A stretch of 64,000 nt of DNA, from assembly GCA_030267565.1 (NCBI GenBank), contig BRXU01000001.1, positions 5,828,001 to 5,892,000 of the forward strand, written 5' to 3'. Below, piece by piece: positions 46,101 to 57,467 of this stretch. How positions within the stretch are numbered: the stretch's first letter is position 1; the number at the start of each line of letters is the position of its first letter. This DNA comes from Pleodorina starrii (taxonomy: Eukaryota > Chlorophyta > Chlorophyceae > Chlamydomonadales > Volvocaceae). The notes below the pieces were generated by a model. That model ran no database searches and was not told the origin of the DNA. It was given only the letters and a program-made list of their open reading frames with translations. The translations under genes were made by a program, and so were the position numbers.

Positions 46101-49100
46101 GCGGCAGCGGCAGCGGCAGAGGCGCCCTTGCCGGCCACGACACCGACGCCAGCCGCCCCCGCCGAGGAGGGCGGCTGCGTGGCCTCGCCCTGCTGGGAGC
46201 CCTGCTGCTGCTGCTGCTGCTGGTGTGAGCCCCAGCGGCCGCCCGCGGGCACCAGCGCCGCCGCCTGGGCGCAACCGCCGCCGCCGCCGCTGCCGCGGTC
46301 GCGGCCGGCGGCGGCGTTGTCTGCGGCCGCCAGCGCGGGTCCGGCTGACGGTGCGGGTGTGATGCCCATGGCTGTGAGCAGATGGGGGGCGTCCCAGCCG
46401 TCTCTCGCCACCAGGTAGGCCTGCGCCGCCCACATGCGGGGGGGCACATGCGGGGTAGGGAGGGAGGGAGGGAGGGGCAGGGGTGTGGAAAGTTGGCCAA
46501 AACAGGGCGCCGTAGCAAGGAAGGCCGCAGGGCCGGAGGGGCAGCCTGGGCTGTGGAGGAGAGGCAGGAGGGAAAGGGCGCGTGCGCGCGTCGTCCTCCC
46601 GGGAAGGCCACATCGGTGGGTGGCAACGGGCCGGCCTTCAGCAAGCGCCAACGCAGAGCCTCCTCCCATTCCGATCGTCCCATCGCGGCTGTCCTAATCA
46701 GGCTCCCCCAGGGGTCGGTCCCATCTGCCATGGCACTGCCGCCACGGGGCTGCACGGCTGCCTCCGCATTGGGCTGCACCCCCTCGTCCCCAATACAAAT
46801 CCCCCCCACCCGCCACATCTCCCCACCCGCCACATCTCCCCACCCGCCACATCCCTCGACCCCCTATTACCGTACCCCCCCCCCGGGCCGTTTCAATTAC
46901 CCCCCACCCACCCACCGTGGTGAGGCGGGCGAGCAGGTCGGTGAGCGCCGCGTCGGTGGTGGAGGCGTATGCCGTACGCCTGCTGTGCGCCGCCATGTCT
47001 CCCAGCTTCAGCCGCCATCCGCCCAGCAGCCGGGCGCTGGAGGCCCGGAGGGGGGCGGGAAGCTCCGAAACCAGGAGCAGCTTGGCGATGGCCTAGGGAG
47101 GCGCGAGGGAGAGCGGGTTGTCAAGGGACGAGATCTCGGAAAGGAAGCGGAGGGCGAAGGGGTTCGAAAGGTCGGGGGATGTGGACGGGAGGGCGGCGGT
47201 GGGGCTCGCGGCGAAGAGGCCGCCAAACGGTAGACAACGCTGGGTTGCTTGGGGCAAGACACGCGCACCTCACCCACCCAGCCACCCAGGGTGGGGTGAC
47301 AGGGCTCATTACGAGTGCCGCTCGGTCGGTCGGTGGGAGGGTGGCTGAGTGGTGGGTCGGTGGGTGGGTCGGTGGGTCGGTGGGTGGATCGGTGGGTGGG
47401 TCAGGTACGTAGCGCCTGTTGACCCCACGTGTCCGTTGGTCCGCCCCCTTTTTCCCTTGCTTTGCTTTCCTGCTTGGCAGCATCCTCCTCCCCCCCCCTC
47501 CACACACACAGACTCAGGCAGCCAGCCAACAAACCGCACCCACCCGCCCACCCCTCCAGACACCCATCCGTCCACCCCAGCAGCCGCACCCCATCAGCCG
47601 CCCCCGCACCTGCGCCACAATCTTGGCCCTCCTGGCCACCCCCGAATCCACCTCCCACACGTGCAGACACAGCCACATCACCCGCATCAGGCCGCACAGC
47701 GCACCCGCCGGGCCGTGGGAGCCGGCAGGCTGGCCGATGGGGCAGCAAGCCTCATCGAAGGCGGCGAGAACCACCGGCGGCCACCTGAGGGCAGCGCAGG
47801 GCAGGCGAGCGGGAAGGGGAGCGGGAAGGGGGGGCGGGAAGGGGAGCGGGAGCGGGAAGGAGCGGGTGAAGCAGAACAGTACAGAGAATTCGCTTCAGCG
47901 GGCAGGTGGACAGGCGGAGTGGAGTGGAGTGGAGTGGAGTGGTGGGCTGGGTGACAGGGGACAGTCCGGGTAGGCTTACAAGATGACAAGCTGACAGTCG
48001 GGGGCGGAAGCAGCCGCAGCCGCACCGCCGCAGCTGCGGGGCGGCACGGGAACGGGGGAGGCGCAGAGAGAGAGCGGTTGTCTTTCCCGGCGGCTCAGCC
48101 CGGGCCCGGCTTGATGCTGCTGTCCAACCTAGCCTGTTCAACCTCAGCTGCCCGCTGAAGGCATCGCACACCCTCGTGCAGGCAACCGCGCGCCTGTCAT
48201 GGGACTAACCGAAACACAAACTGCGCACACGCATCTCCACCCACCCACCCAGCCCCCAGCCCCTCCCCTTCCCCCCTCGCCCCCCCTGCGTGAGATGACA
48301 CTCACGCGTCGGGCGTGTCGCTCGTGTTCGTGTGCAGCCGCAGCTCCGGATCCAGCTACAGTACAGTGGGCACGGGGGTGAAGGATAGGGGTGGGAGGGG
48401 GCAACAAACAGCAACAAGGACCCCATTAAATGATGACTTGTAAGGACGGACACTCCCCCTCGCTCGAAATCCCCCGGACCCAAACGGCCGCCTGCTGACC
48501 CCGACCCCCCACTCGCACCCCCAACCACGCACCCGCTGACCCAGCCCCGCCTGCGTTCAGCCCCAAAGGTAACACGAGCCACCGAGGAAAGCCGAAGGAA
48601 ACACCCCCTGCCCCGCCCCCAGTACCCCCCGCCCTCAGCCACGTCCTCCCCCAGCCCTCCCCGCGCCAGCCCTCCCCCCGCCAGCCCCCCCCCCGGCCCG
48701 ACCTCCAGTGTGGCGTGTGAGGTGAGGAAGGCCATCCGCATCTCCCACAGCGGCCCCCGCTCCGCCGCACGAGCCGCGATGAAGCGATCTGCCGACTCCC
48801 CCGACAGCTCCAAACTGACCTGGCCGCCGGCGGAGCCGAACGACCAGCTCGGAGGGGGCAGCTGCACGGGCCTAGGCGGGGGCTGAGGACGGGCAGCAGG
48901 GGGACCCCAGGCGCCGCCGTCTGCGCCGCCGGCGCCCTCGCGGGGGCCGGCACCGGCACCGGCCGCGGGCTGCGGGTCCTCCTCACCCGGCGGCAGCAAC
49001 ATGCGGTAGGTATCACGGTGCCTGCAGCGAGCGTGTGAATGCAGGAGGCGGGGCGGGGAGGGGCGGGGAGGGGCGGGGAGGGGCGGGGAGGGGCAGGGAT

Positions 49101-51870
49101 GAAGAGTGGCAACAACAGTGCGTCATTGGATCTGGTTCTTTCTGGATCTGGGTTTAGCGTATGATGGGGAGGAGGGGGGAGGGGCCGCGGCAGGTCTGGT
49201 TCCGACGCCGACAGCAGGAGATGCGGGGAAGGGGGGAGGGGCAGAGCGCTGGGGCAGAGGCCGAAGCCGACGTCCCAGGTAAGGCCGCGCCGCTGTGCTG
49301 GGGCTGCACTTCGACTCCACCCCCAAAACCCGCCCAACAACAACACTCACTTCTCATTGGCCACCACCACGGGGGCTGCCTCCCGGTACCAGCCGCTAAA
49401 CGCAAACCGCGCCGCGGCGGAGGGGAAGGAGCCGCCGGCGAAGCGCGGGTTGACCCTGCTGCCCGGCTCCGCAGCGGGCAGGGCGGGGATGTGCGGCGGC
49501 GGCACGGGCGGCGGCTCCGAAACCGGCGGCGGCCGCGCGGTGCTGGTGCTGGGCCCGGCGGCGGCGGCAGCAGCCGAGGCAGGGGGCCGGCAGCAGGGGA
49601 TGAGGTGCAGCCGGATGTCTGTTGGGATGGTCCTGCAGAGGGGCAACCGCAGCGGGGCAACCGGGGAGGAAGGTCAGCGCGGAGCCGGAAGAGGGGCGGG
49701 TCGGTTCGCAATGTGGAGTTTGGAGGATGTGTGTCCGGATGTGGGTTTGGGCCAGGGTGTGGCCAGGGGGTGACGGGGGCTCCGCAGCAAACATAACGCC
49801 CGCAACCGTGCACAGACCGCGCAGCGGAGCTCAGCACAACACAGCACGGCATCCGGAAGGCCGCATGCCCCTCTACCCGCTAGGTACACATGTACACATG
49901 TACATCCACCAGCTGGGGACTCCTGCCCGTGATGCCTTGGCCTCCCCTCCCTCAAGAGGCGTACAGGCAGGTTACCATGCCGCCCGTAAGGCAAGGGGGG
50001 CGAGCCCCGTCATTGGCTCACAACCAAACCCAACCAAGCAGCATGTGGAACTCTTGCGCGACCCACATCTTCTTGCCACCACATTCCTGCCTTGCTCCTT
50101 CCTCCTTGCTTCATGTTCCCACAACCTTGCTATGACCTCGGCACAGGGCACACCCACCCACCCATGTCCAGTAGTGCCCCCTACGCAAACCCTACTCCCC
50201 CAACAGTACCCCCACCCCCAAATCCGTTCTCCGCCGACCCACCCACCTGGGGCAGTCGAGCTCCCGCTGCAGTCCCAGCGGCAGTCCGGAACCCGGCAGA
50301 GTGGACGCAGCCAGCGGGGCGGGAGGGTCCTGGCGGGGGGAGGAGGGGGGAGAGGGAGTCAAGGGAGGTCAGGAAACGCAGCGAGGGGGGGCGGCGCACG
50401 CGAGTCGTACCGGACGGATGCGGCCGCACGAGCTGATACGCACACTGCACCCACCCACCCACCAGGTAACCCACCGCGAGGTGCTGTTCACGGAGGTGAA
50501 ACCCTAAAACCCGACCGAGCCCTCGGACCCCGCCTACCACGTAGTTGGGTCCCAGGACCAGCGCGCCCCCCGACACGGCCGCCAGGACGCGCGCCACAGG
50601 GGGCGGCCCCAACCCCAGCTCCGGAGGCGCCCAAGCGCACGAGCTCAACTGCTCGCCACCACCCGCCGCAGCGGCGCCAGAGCGGCCCGCGGCGGCCTCC
50701 GGGCCGCCCGTGGCTGATCCCGGCCCGGCCTCGGTGCCCGCGGGCGGGGCCGGGCTCCTTCGGTCGACAGCAGCAGCGGCGGCGGTGAGGCTGCCCAGGT
50801 CGTGCTCACACAGCACCTCGGCGCCGCTGCCCATTCGCGCCGCCAGCACCACTGCCGCCACCGCCGGGCACAGCTGCGAGTGCAGTACGTCGTACCCCAC
50901 TCCGCAGCAGCTGGACGAGCAGGACTGCAGCGCCCAGTGCTCCGTGTCCAGCAGCACCTCCACCACGTGGGTGGACCGCTCCGGAGGACCGCACGTGCCG
51001 GGGGCCGCCAGCTCCGCAGCGGCCACGCCGCCGTCGCCGCTGCCGCTGTCCTGGGCCTCGCCGGCACCGGCTGTGGAGCCGCCGGCAGCAGCGGTTTCGG
51101 AGCCGGTCCCATCTGGGTTGGCGCCGGATCGGCCGCCGCCAGCGGGCCTGTGGTTGGTGGCTGCAGCGGCGGCGGCGGCGGCGGCGACGCGGGCGGCGGT
51201 GGGTGTGCCGTTGCAGCTGCAGACCTCGATGTCGTCGTGGGGTACGTGCAGGAAGGCGCGCAGCAGGGCTCGCTCGCCGTCCTTGCTGTGCTGCACGGTG
51301 AGGCTGTGCACGCAGCGGCGGTGAAGCAGCTTCTTGACCAGGCCCAGGGGGAGACCTGCGGAGCAGGCGGGGGGGGGGGTGGGGGGGTTGGGGGGAGAGG
51401 CAAGCTAGCCAGGGTCGGGGGGGAGACGTGGTACTGCCGCGAAGGAGCTATGCACGAGCAGCTTGCCGTCAAGGCCAACGGGCGACGGGTCGTGTGCCAA
51501 GCCCTGCAGGGATCCGGTGCGTTCGGCACGTGTCCCGATCTTTCAGGTGCAGTGCCTTCGGAGAGTGTCCAAGGTGCGGTTGGGGAATAAGGCAAGGCGT
51601 TTCCGAGGAGCCCTCCCAGCGGGCACGGGGGCGCTGACCATACCCGTTGACGAATGTCGTCGGCACGAACGGAGGCGTTGGGCCCATGGCACCGGTGAAA
51701 GGCGCAAGCTTGGCATTCTCCCAGAGCGATGCCAGACAATACTCCCTCAGAGCCCTGTAGTGCCTCGGGCTGGCCCGACACGAAACGACCAGGTGCAACT
51801 GCACCGCTCTGCACCAGAGGCTCTAGTATGCCCGTCAGGCGACCAGTGCATTTCTTAGCAGCCTCGGTGC
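43126..51870 (-). pseudogene. Duplicate of the 5' half of the large gene, frame-broken and lacking the 3' half
   Basis: It contains the counterparts of all 15 exons of 19736-28533, from the exon ending at 51870 to the exon ending at 43126. In the large exon (about 50541-51350) several length changes are multiples of three and keep the frame. Near 51338, however, 7 bases present in copy A (about 27996-28003) are missing and shift the frame right after the exon start. A later in-phase acceptor (tcaag before AAGCTGCTTCACC) could bypass the lesion. No counterpart of exons 5419-18640 follows; instead the sequence runs into the KDZ-like fragment and satellite. It is most likely a recently arisen pseudogene, or a truncated gene if the alternative acceptor is used. 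Confidence 0.6.
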
Positions 51871-52842
51871 CTGCGCAAACAAGGGAATAAGGTCTTGGCC
51901 CCAAAGCATGACGCTAGATGCCCCTTCTGCTATACCCTAACACCAGTGTGATCTTAATATGCGGGCTCATTGAATGTACCTGTCTTCTTTTGCCGTTTTG
52001 TCGGCCCTCCACCGGGCTCATGAACTCCAGCGCGCTTCATTGCTTTCCTCGGCCGGCTTCACGACTTGCCAAGGCCGCGAAGGCAACCTATTGGAAAGTC
52101 CTGCAGCACAACCAGACTAACTTCTACGTTGCCATACTGTTGTGTATGCGCGTGTATGCAAAGGACCTGGTGTAGGCCTGAAGGGCCCTGGGCTCCCTGC
52201 ACACTGAAGACAAGCGAATGGTATGGGTGTATAAACGTTTCTCTGTAAACAAGATTGATAGTTGGCGGAAGGTGCTGAGGTGCGGGAGGTGCAATTATAA
52301 AGCATGCGTTGTGCTCCGTGTCATGCATGTCGTGCAAATCAGGGCCCTTCATGGGCCCGAGGCGACCCGCGCCTGTGGGCCCGCGCCTGTTTCTCTGCAG
52401 ATATCTGATTTAATACTCATGCGCTGAGATCAAGGGATATGTGTCTGGACTTTGCGGGCAGGATCAAGAGCTGCGTCCCCAAACGACATTTACTTCATTC
52501 CATCAATGAGCATTTACATCGTCATTGTTGCCATCATTGCTTTGGGTGTTCTGTTGCGACGCTCCTTTGTCGTCAGAGCTGGCCGCACACCACGCACAGC
52601 ACATGCACCGCATACCGCTAATGCTGGATTTACATGACACGTTACGTTACCACTTTACAAGGAAACGTGGTCAGTTCGCATGGGGTAACGGGTCCGTTAC
52701 ACGTTACGTGGCCAAAAAGTCTAACGTGGCCCCAGGGGGGGGGGTGTAATTGACCAAACGTTGACCCCTCGCCCCGTTACAGCCAGTACAACCTCATTTT
52801 AGCATAGTTTTGATTTCCTTCAAGACCAATCCTTCAGTTATA

Positions 52843-53223
52843 TCATATACTTGGTATAACAAGCGCTCGGCGATCTCCATCGCGTTCCCACTGCGAACTT
52901 CTCGCCAAACTTAATACATCACGAAGGGCAACTCCGCGCAAGCGCAGCGGCAGCAGGGCACTGCTCCTACGCACTATGCTCAAGCCAGGCATGTGTCCGG
53001 AATCAAGGCTCCCACGTGTCATGCTGAGTATCGCGTTCGGGGAAGCATTCGCTGGGGCCCTGGCCTGGCGGCCATCACTCAACACTATCACCGAATTGAC
53101 TTTTAAATCTGCAACATAGCGCGCGAGCTCGAAGAGTGCTATATCACGCACGGCCTTGATGTCCTCTGCTTGTTTAATGGAATCCCGTGCTACGCGTAAT
53201 TGCTCAGAGAATTGCGTGGTCAT
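52843..53223 (-). CDS. Hypothetical 126-residue protein within a copy-B-specific insertion
   Basis: The frame opens at the ATG at 53223 and runs to 52843. The first 50 residues look helical (SEQLRVARDSIKQAEDIKAV, IALFELARYVADL); the rest has no clear character. It lies wholly inside the roughly 1.3-kb segment (52630-53960) that copy A lacks, so it travelled with that insertion or was lost from A. I do not recognise it. It may be a decayed piece of a mobile element rather than a working gene. Confidence 0.25.
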   Translation of the reverse strand: MTTQFSEQLRVARDSIKQAEDIKAVRDIALFELARYVADLKVNSVIVLSDGRQARAPANASPNAILSMTRGSLDSGHMPGLSIVRRSSALLPLRLRGVALRDVLSLARSSQWERDGDRRALVIPSI

Positions 53224-54687
53224 GTCAATTTATGAATAGCTACCTAAAGTGACCAAAGCTGCTGGGGCACATATAACGAACCGATACAAGGCTAAGCAGT
53301 TATGTGAATACCTTTCATGTGCGCGGTGATGATGATGTTACAAGCTTTGAGCTCGTAAGGCCCAGACGAGCCAGGAGGCTCATGGACCACTAGAACCCGA
53401 TAAAACTAGATAGAAATCAAGAAAGGAAACATAAAGAAATATTTATCAAGCAACCAAGTTAAACTGGTATGCCGGTACTCAAACTTCGTAACCGACGCAT
53501 CTCGTGGAGCGCTTTAGCAATCAAACGCTGATCTCATGTGCGCGGGAACAGCGCTGGAGCATGCGTGCCGTACTATTTTCCGAAATAGTACGACCTACAA
53601 GCGCACCGGTCCCTCACCACGGTCGGCATTCCCGAATGAGTTTCTCTGCCGGCTAGTCCTGCATAAACAACATGGATCTTAACAAGGCGCTGCTGCTTCT
53701 CGACAGGACACAGTGGTCGGTCAGGCCGAGCTTCCGAGAGCCATGCCGACGCCGCCTGACGCCGCGCAGGGCCGGCCGCGGTCGCAGCCGCTCGCCGACG
53801 CCGCACAGCTTTAGTACAATCAATATGTAAACAATGAGCGCGATGAAACCGCCATCGAGGGCTTGGCGTACTCTGAGAACGAGCTCTGGCGCGATGAGGC
53901 CGACCTCAGCGCGTCGCGTTCCATTATGGGCAACGACGCTCGCAGGCTTCGTCCTAAGGGTTTATCAACTGGGTCATCTAAGTCACCAACGTAGCGGTAG
54001 GTGAACCCATGGGCCTGGTGCCCCAGGCCCCTGTAAGAATGATATGAGTGAAGCGCGCGACGCAGACGGATGCCAGCGATTGCCACCCCTCCGCAGTCGG
54101 TGTGGCAGTATTTGCAACAGTGGGCTCCAGGCCCCCGTAGGGGTCGAGCCGGCGGGCCATCCGGTGCCTGGCAGCTGGCACTGCCGAAAGACTCTTCGGG
54201 CACGGGGGCCTCCACCCCGACCGGACCAGACAACACGAGCTACCCGCCCAGGAACGCGTGTGCTACACACACAGAAGGGAGTGTGTTGTATAAGGCAAAA
54301 CGCCCGGGCCTCCTGGGCCGTATTACGGTACTTCACCCAGAGCGCCAGGCAAGCCACATGGCCTGGCTTGCATCCCTACCGCCGAACAGAGTGTCGCGGT
54401 TGGTCCAGAATGCACAAGCCGCACCGTAGCGAGCGTGCGAATATCGATGCACAACGATTCAGAAGCTTCCGGCAGGCCGCCTGGCAGGCGGGGGTGAGAC
54501 GTGAGAGCCAGGTAGCGACAGCGCGCAAACAGCGTGCTGAGCTATCGCTGCCACGCACGCAGGGCGAGCTTCGGCAGTGATGTCTTGTTGGCGTGGCTTG
54601 GACCGGCGACCCGCCCTTTGCCCCGCTGCTGCGCGGCTGTGAAGCTACCGTGCAGAGTGCAGGTTGTTCAGCTACAGCTCGATTTTT

Positions 54688-55849
54688 GGGCGGGGCCCCA
54701 GCGCGAAGCGCCCAGGGGGGCCCCGCCCTGTAGGATTGCCCATGTCCGTGCGTGTGTGGGATCTGGGTTCTGGGTTCTGGGTTCTGGGAAGTAATTGGAC
54801 AAGTGCAGAATTTCGGCCAACGGAAAGACTCCATAAGTAAAATAATACATTCTTTATTGCACGGTAAATTTATTAAAGGAACCCAACCTCGTATGAGTAA
54901 AAGCCAGTTTGGCAGTCTCCATGGACCGAGGCCGAGGTCAAACCAACACCTCTCGGCCTATAATTAATTCCAGAAGATTCATCGTTCCTTAAAGTGGAAT
55001 TCTGACATGACGGCGTGAAATGAATCTTCGTTTCGGCAAGCAACCAGCTATGTTTGCATTGCGAACATTCTTCCCGCGACCACACCACAGCAGCTCTGCT
55101 AGCCGGTCCGATCGTCTTGACGCATATTGCTATTACAAAGGTTGCAAGTAGCAAACCATGAGGGGCAAACTGTTGGTTGTTGGACGCCAAGCCGCCAATG
55201 CACGCATGATGCAGCGGTCTTCTGCGGGCCGCCCAACAAGTCCAGTCGGCAACCTAGGGGATGGACTTCTACATTCCCTGTCCTAATGTTATAGCAGTCA
55301 AGCCTCCTCTACGGCGAATACCTCAGTAGCGAAGCCTGTGCACTCTCGTCGGCAACTGCACGTCGTCGCTACCCTCGCAAACAGTTCCGCTGTCCTTCTA
55401 TTGGCAAGTCAGCCTGCGTGATGTGTAAATGATACACTCCATGTCTACTGTCAAGTAACTTCAGCCAATGCGCTGGCCGGAAGAGTTGCACAGTGCCGAG
55501 ACGGCGCGCGATGCTAAACATGGGTCGGATTGCTGAAGCCGAAGGCATTTCAGAGATAAAGCTCTGGCTGCCTATCAGCAGGAATGTCGATGCGACACTC
55601 TCACAGTTGACGCCCTCGCCGCTCGCTTTGGAAATGCCGTATTTCGGTCGATGCGCACATGCGCTCATGCACCCGACGGGATGACGCGCTTCGCGCGGCG
55701 CCGGCAGGCCTTGATAACGACTCGGCTAGCAGGCATTTCGGGAAAAAGCTCTGGCTGTCTATCAGCAGGAATGTCGACACTCTCACATTTCACGCCCTCG
55801 CCGCCCTAGCACTCAACTTAACCCGTACGGATTTAGTGGGGCCCCGCCC
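54688..55849. mobile_element. Candidate non-autonomous DNA transposon, 1,162 bp, 12-bp terminal inverted repeats
   Basis: The segment begins with gggcggggcccc (54688-54699) and ends with its reverse complement ggggccccgccc (55838-55849). TTTTT flanks both ends (54683-54687 and 55850-55854), consistent with a 5-bp target duplication. Copy A at about 30150-30190 lacks it and looks like the empty site. Inside there is no long coding frame. Two similar blocks of about 80 bp (near 55540 and 55733) lie about 190 bases apart. A second internal copy of the right end at 54717-54728 forms a 41-bp hairpin with the left end. Confidence 0.5.
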
Positions 55850-57467
55850 TTTTTCCGGCTTCAAGGAAGCCGACACCAACCCCTTGTCGCCTTCTGAATA
55901 AGTGAATGAAGGAATCCAACTGGACCCAACTGAGCCCAACTGGGCCCAACGTTCTATGTACGAACTGAAAACAGACCACAACGGAGCGCCCAAAGATGTC
56001 CAGCGAAAGACTCCTCCCCTGCGGGGGGGGCGCAGCAACTTAGCATCCCGCTCAAGTTGTGCGGCGATGATTAGCCATGTAACATGCTTCCTCTCCCGAG
56101 ATGTGCGCCTGTCGTACCGTGACCTCTCTTCCGCTGCATATCTAAAGGTTTGTACCGTCGTTGAAATTCCGAGAACCCCGTGGCGTCGTCACCAGCAGTG
56201 CAGGGTACTTGCTGACACGCTCGACCACCCGTGTGGTGCCACGTCAGATGTGCTGCTTGCTGCGTGAGACTGCGGTAGCCAAGTGCCGGCAACAACGGCA
56301 GCCGGCCGGCGAGCACAAGTCCACGGTATGGAAATGCGCGCTACCAGGACCTATTAACGCACGGGCACGAGTAGAAAGGAGTAAATCGCTGAACATCTAT
56401 CGAACAGTATCGAAGAGGAACGACGCAAGCACGAGCAATATGAGCCCGACTGTGACAGTAGCCCGACTGTATCTCATTTACCAGCAAGGCTTGAGTAAGT
56501 GCCAAATGCCACCGGGTTCCCCAAGATCCCTACGGAAGGGCTGCTGGGGCAGCAGCGGCTGATTTGCACCGAGGCCTCTACCGTACCACACATTCCCCAC
56601 ATGCCACACGCAACCTCATGCGCAGAGTTTCATCGAAGATACCATGGGCGTGGCGTGCCAGTTGCGGCACCGTTACCAATCCGAGCATTAGCCAGCACCG
56701 AAAGGCCCGCGGGTCCGGATAGGTGAACAGCGAAAGCCGCACCATGAGGACAACACGAATATGGCCGCGCAAGTGCGTGAAGATACATTCATAAATATTC
56801 AAGGCATAAATGGTGCTAATTCGGACACGGATGCGGAAAGGAACAGTGGATGCAGGGTGGATGCTAGACGATGTTCGTGTCGTAGATGTCGTGCAGCGCT
56901 CACGGTAAACAAGATATTGTTATTAGTTCTTTCTCTTTAACCAGAGTGTCTCATGCAGTATCAAAGCGTCCGAAGCGTCATCATGGCGCAAAGTCGGTGG
57001 TCATAGTACTAAGGAACTTTTTAGGTTTTGGAAGTGAACTTTTTTGCCAACATGGAAATTCCGGAGGACTTTCTAGCATTAGCAGCTGGCTTGGCATGGA
57101 CTATCTCATTACCATTCAATGGACGCAATGGGTTCTGGGCTTCAAGGTTAGTGTCCCTTGGCAGTCTCCCGCTTGATGTGGGCTTCGGGCCTGATTCCCT
57201 TGAATTTCGCGCGTGGCTGGATTCTTACAATATTTTCACGTATTATTTTCAGGAACTCTCCCCGCTCGCCGTTGGTCGCTCTCCCTCCCGCTACTGTTTC
57301 AAGGGAGACGACGGAGTCACCTGGCGCGTCTGTGTTCGGCGAGGTACGATGAGACGACATTCGTTAAAATAAATTGGTTGAATCGAATTGGCAGGAGTCG
57401 GAGCATAATATGTCCGTCCCACGCCGTGCAGATTTATGCTCGCCGGGCCCCAGACTTCGCCGTTTCA

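Larger units (their letters stand above)
42373..56001. repeat. Segmental duplication, copy B (about 13.6 kb)
   Basis: Direct-orientation copy of 18986-30285. The left edge is sharp: homology starts at cgcttgtgcgcacc in both copies, with unrelated DNA to the left (KDZ-like fragment here, degraded exon copy in A). The right edge is at agatgtcc (55995-56001). Inside, copy B differs by microsatellite lengths, a 7-bp exon deletion near 51338, and two extra segments (about 52630-53960 and 54688-55849). Confidence 0.9.
51871..57467. other. Lower-GC island with copy-B insertions and transposon remnants
   Basis: Up to 56001 this is the right part of copy B, interrupted by two insertions relative to copy A. 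Apart from the frame at 52843-53223 and the 1.16-kb element listed separately, no convincing gene is present. 57051-57372 (+) has an open frame from an ATG but with poor codon bias and possible splice sites, so it is not called. 56002-57467 should include the promoter of the gene starting at 57468. Confidence 0.4.

Noticed and set aside
52630..52740. GTTACG-rich direct and inverted motifs suggesting a regulatory cluster
   Set aside because: The motifs are short and irregular and no gene with support starts nearby.
57051..57372. Plus-strand frame from ATG at 57051 in low-GC DNA
   Set aside because: It has no codon bias, internal splice-like sites and no recognisable motif. It may be transposon debris or upstream leader of the next gene.
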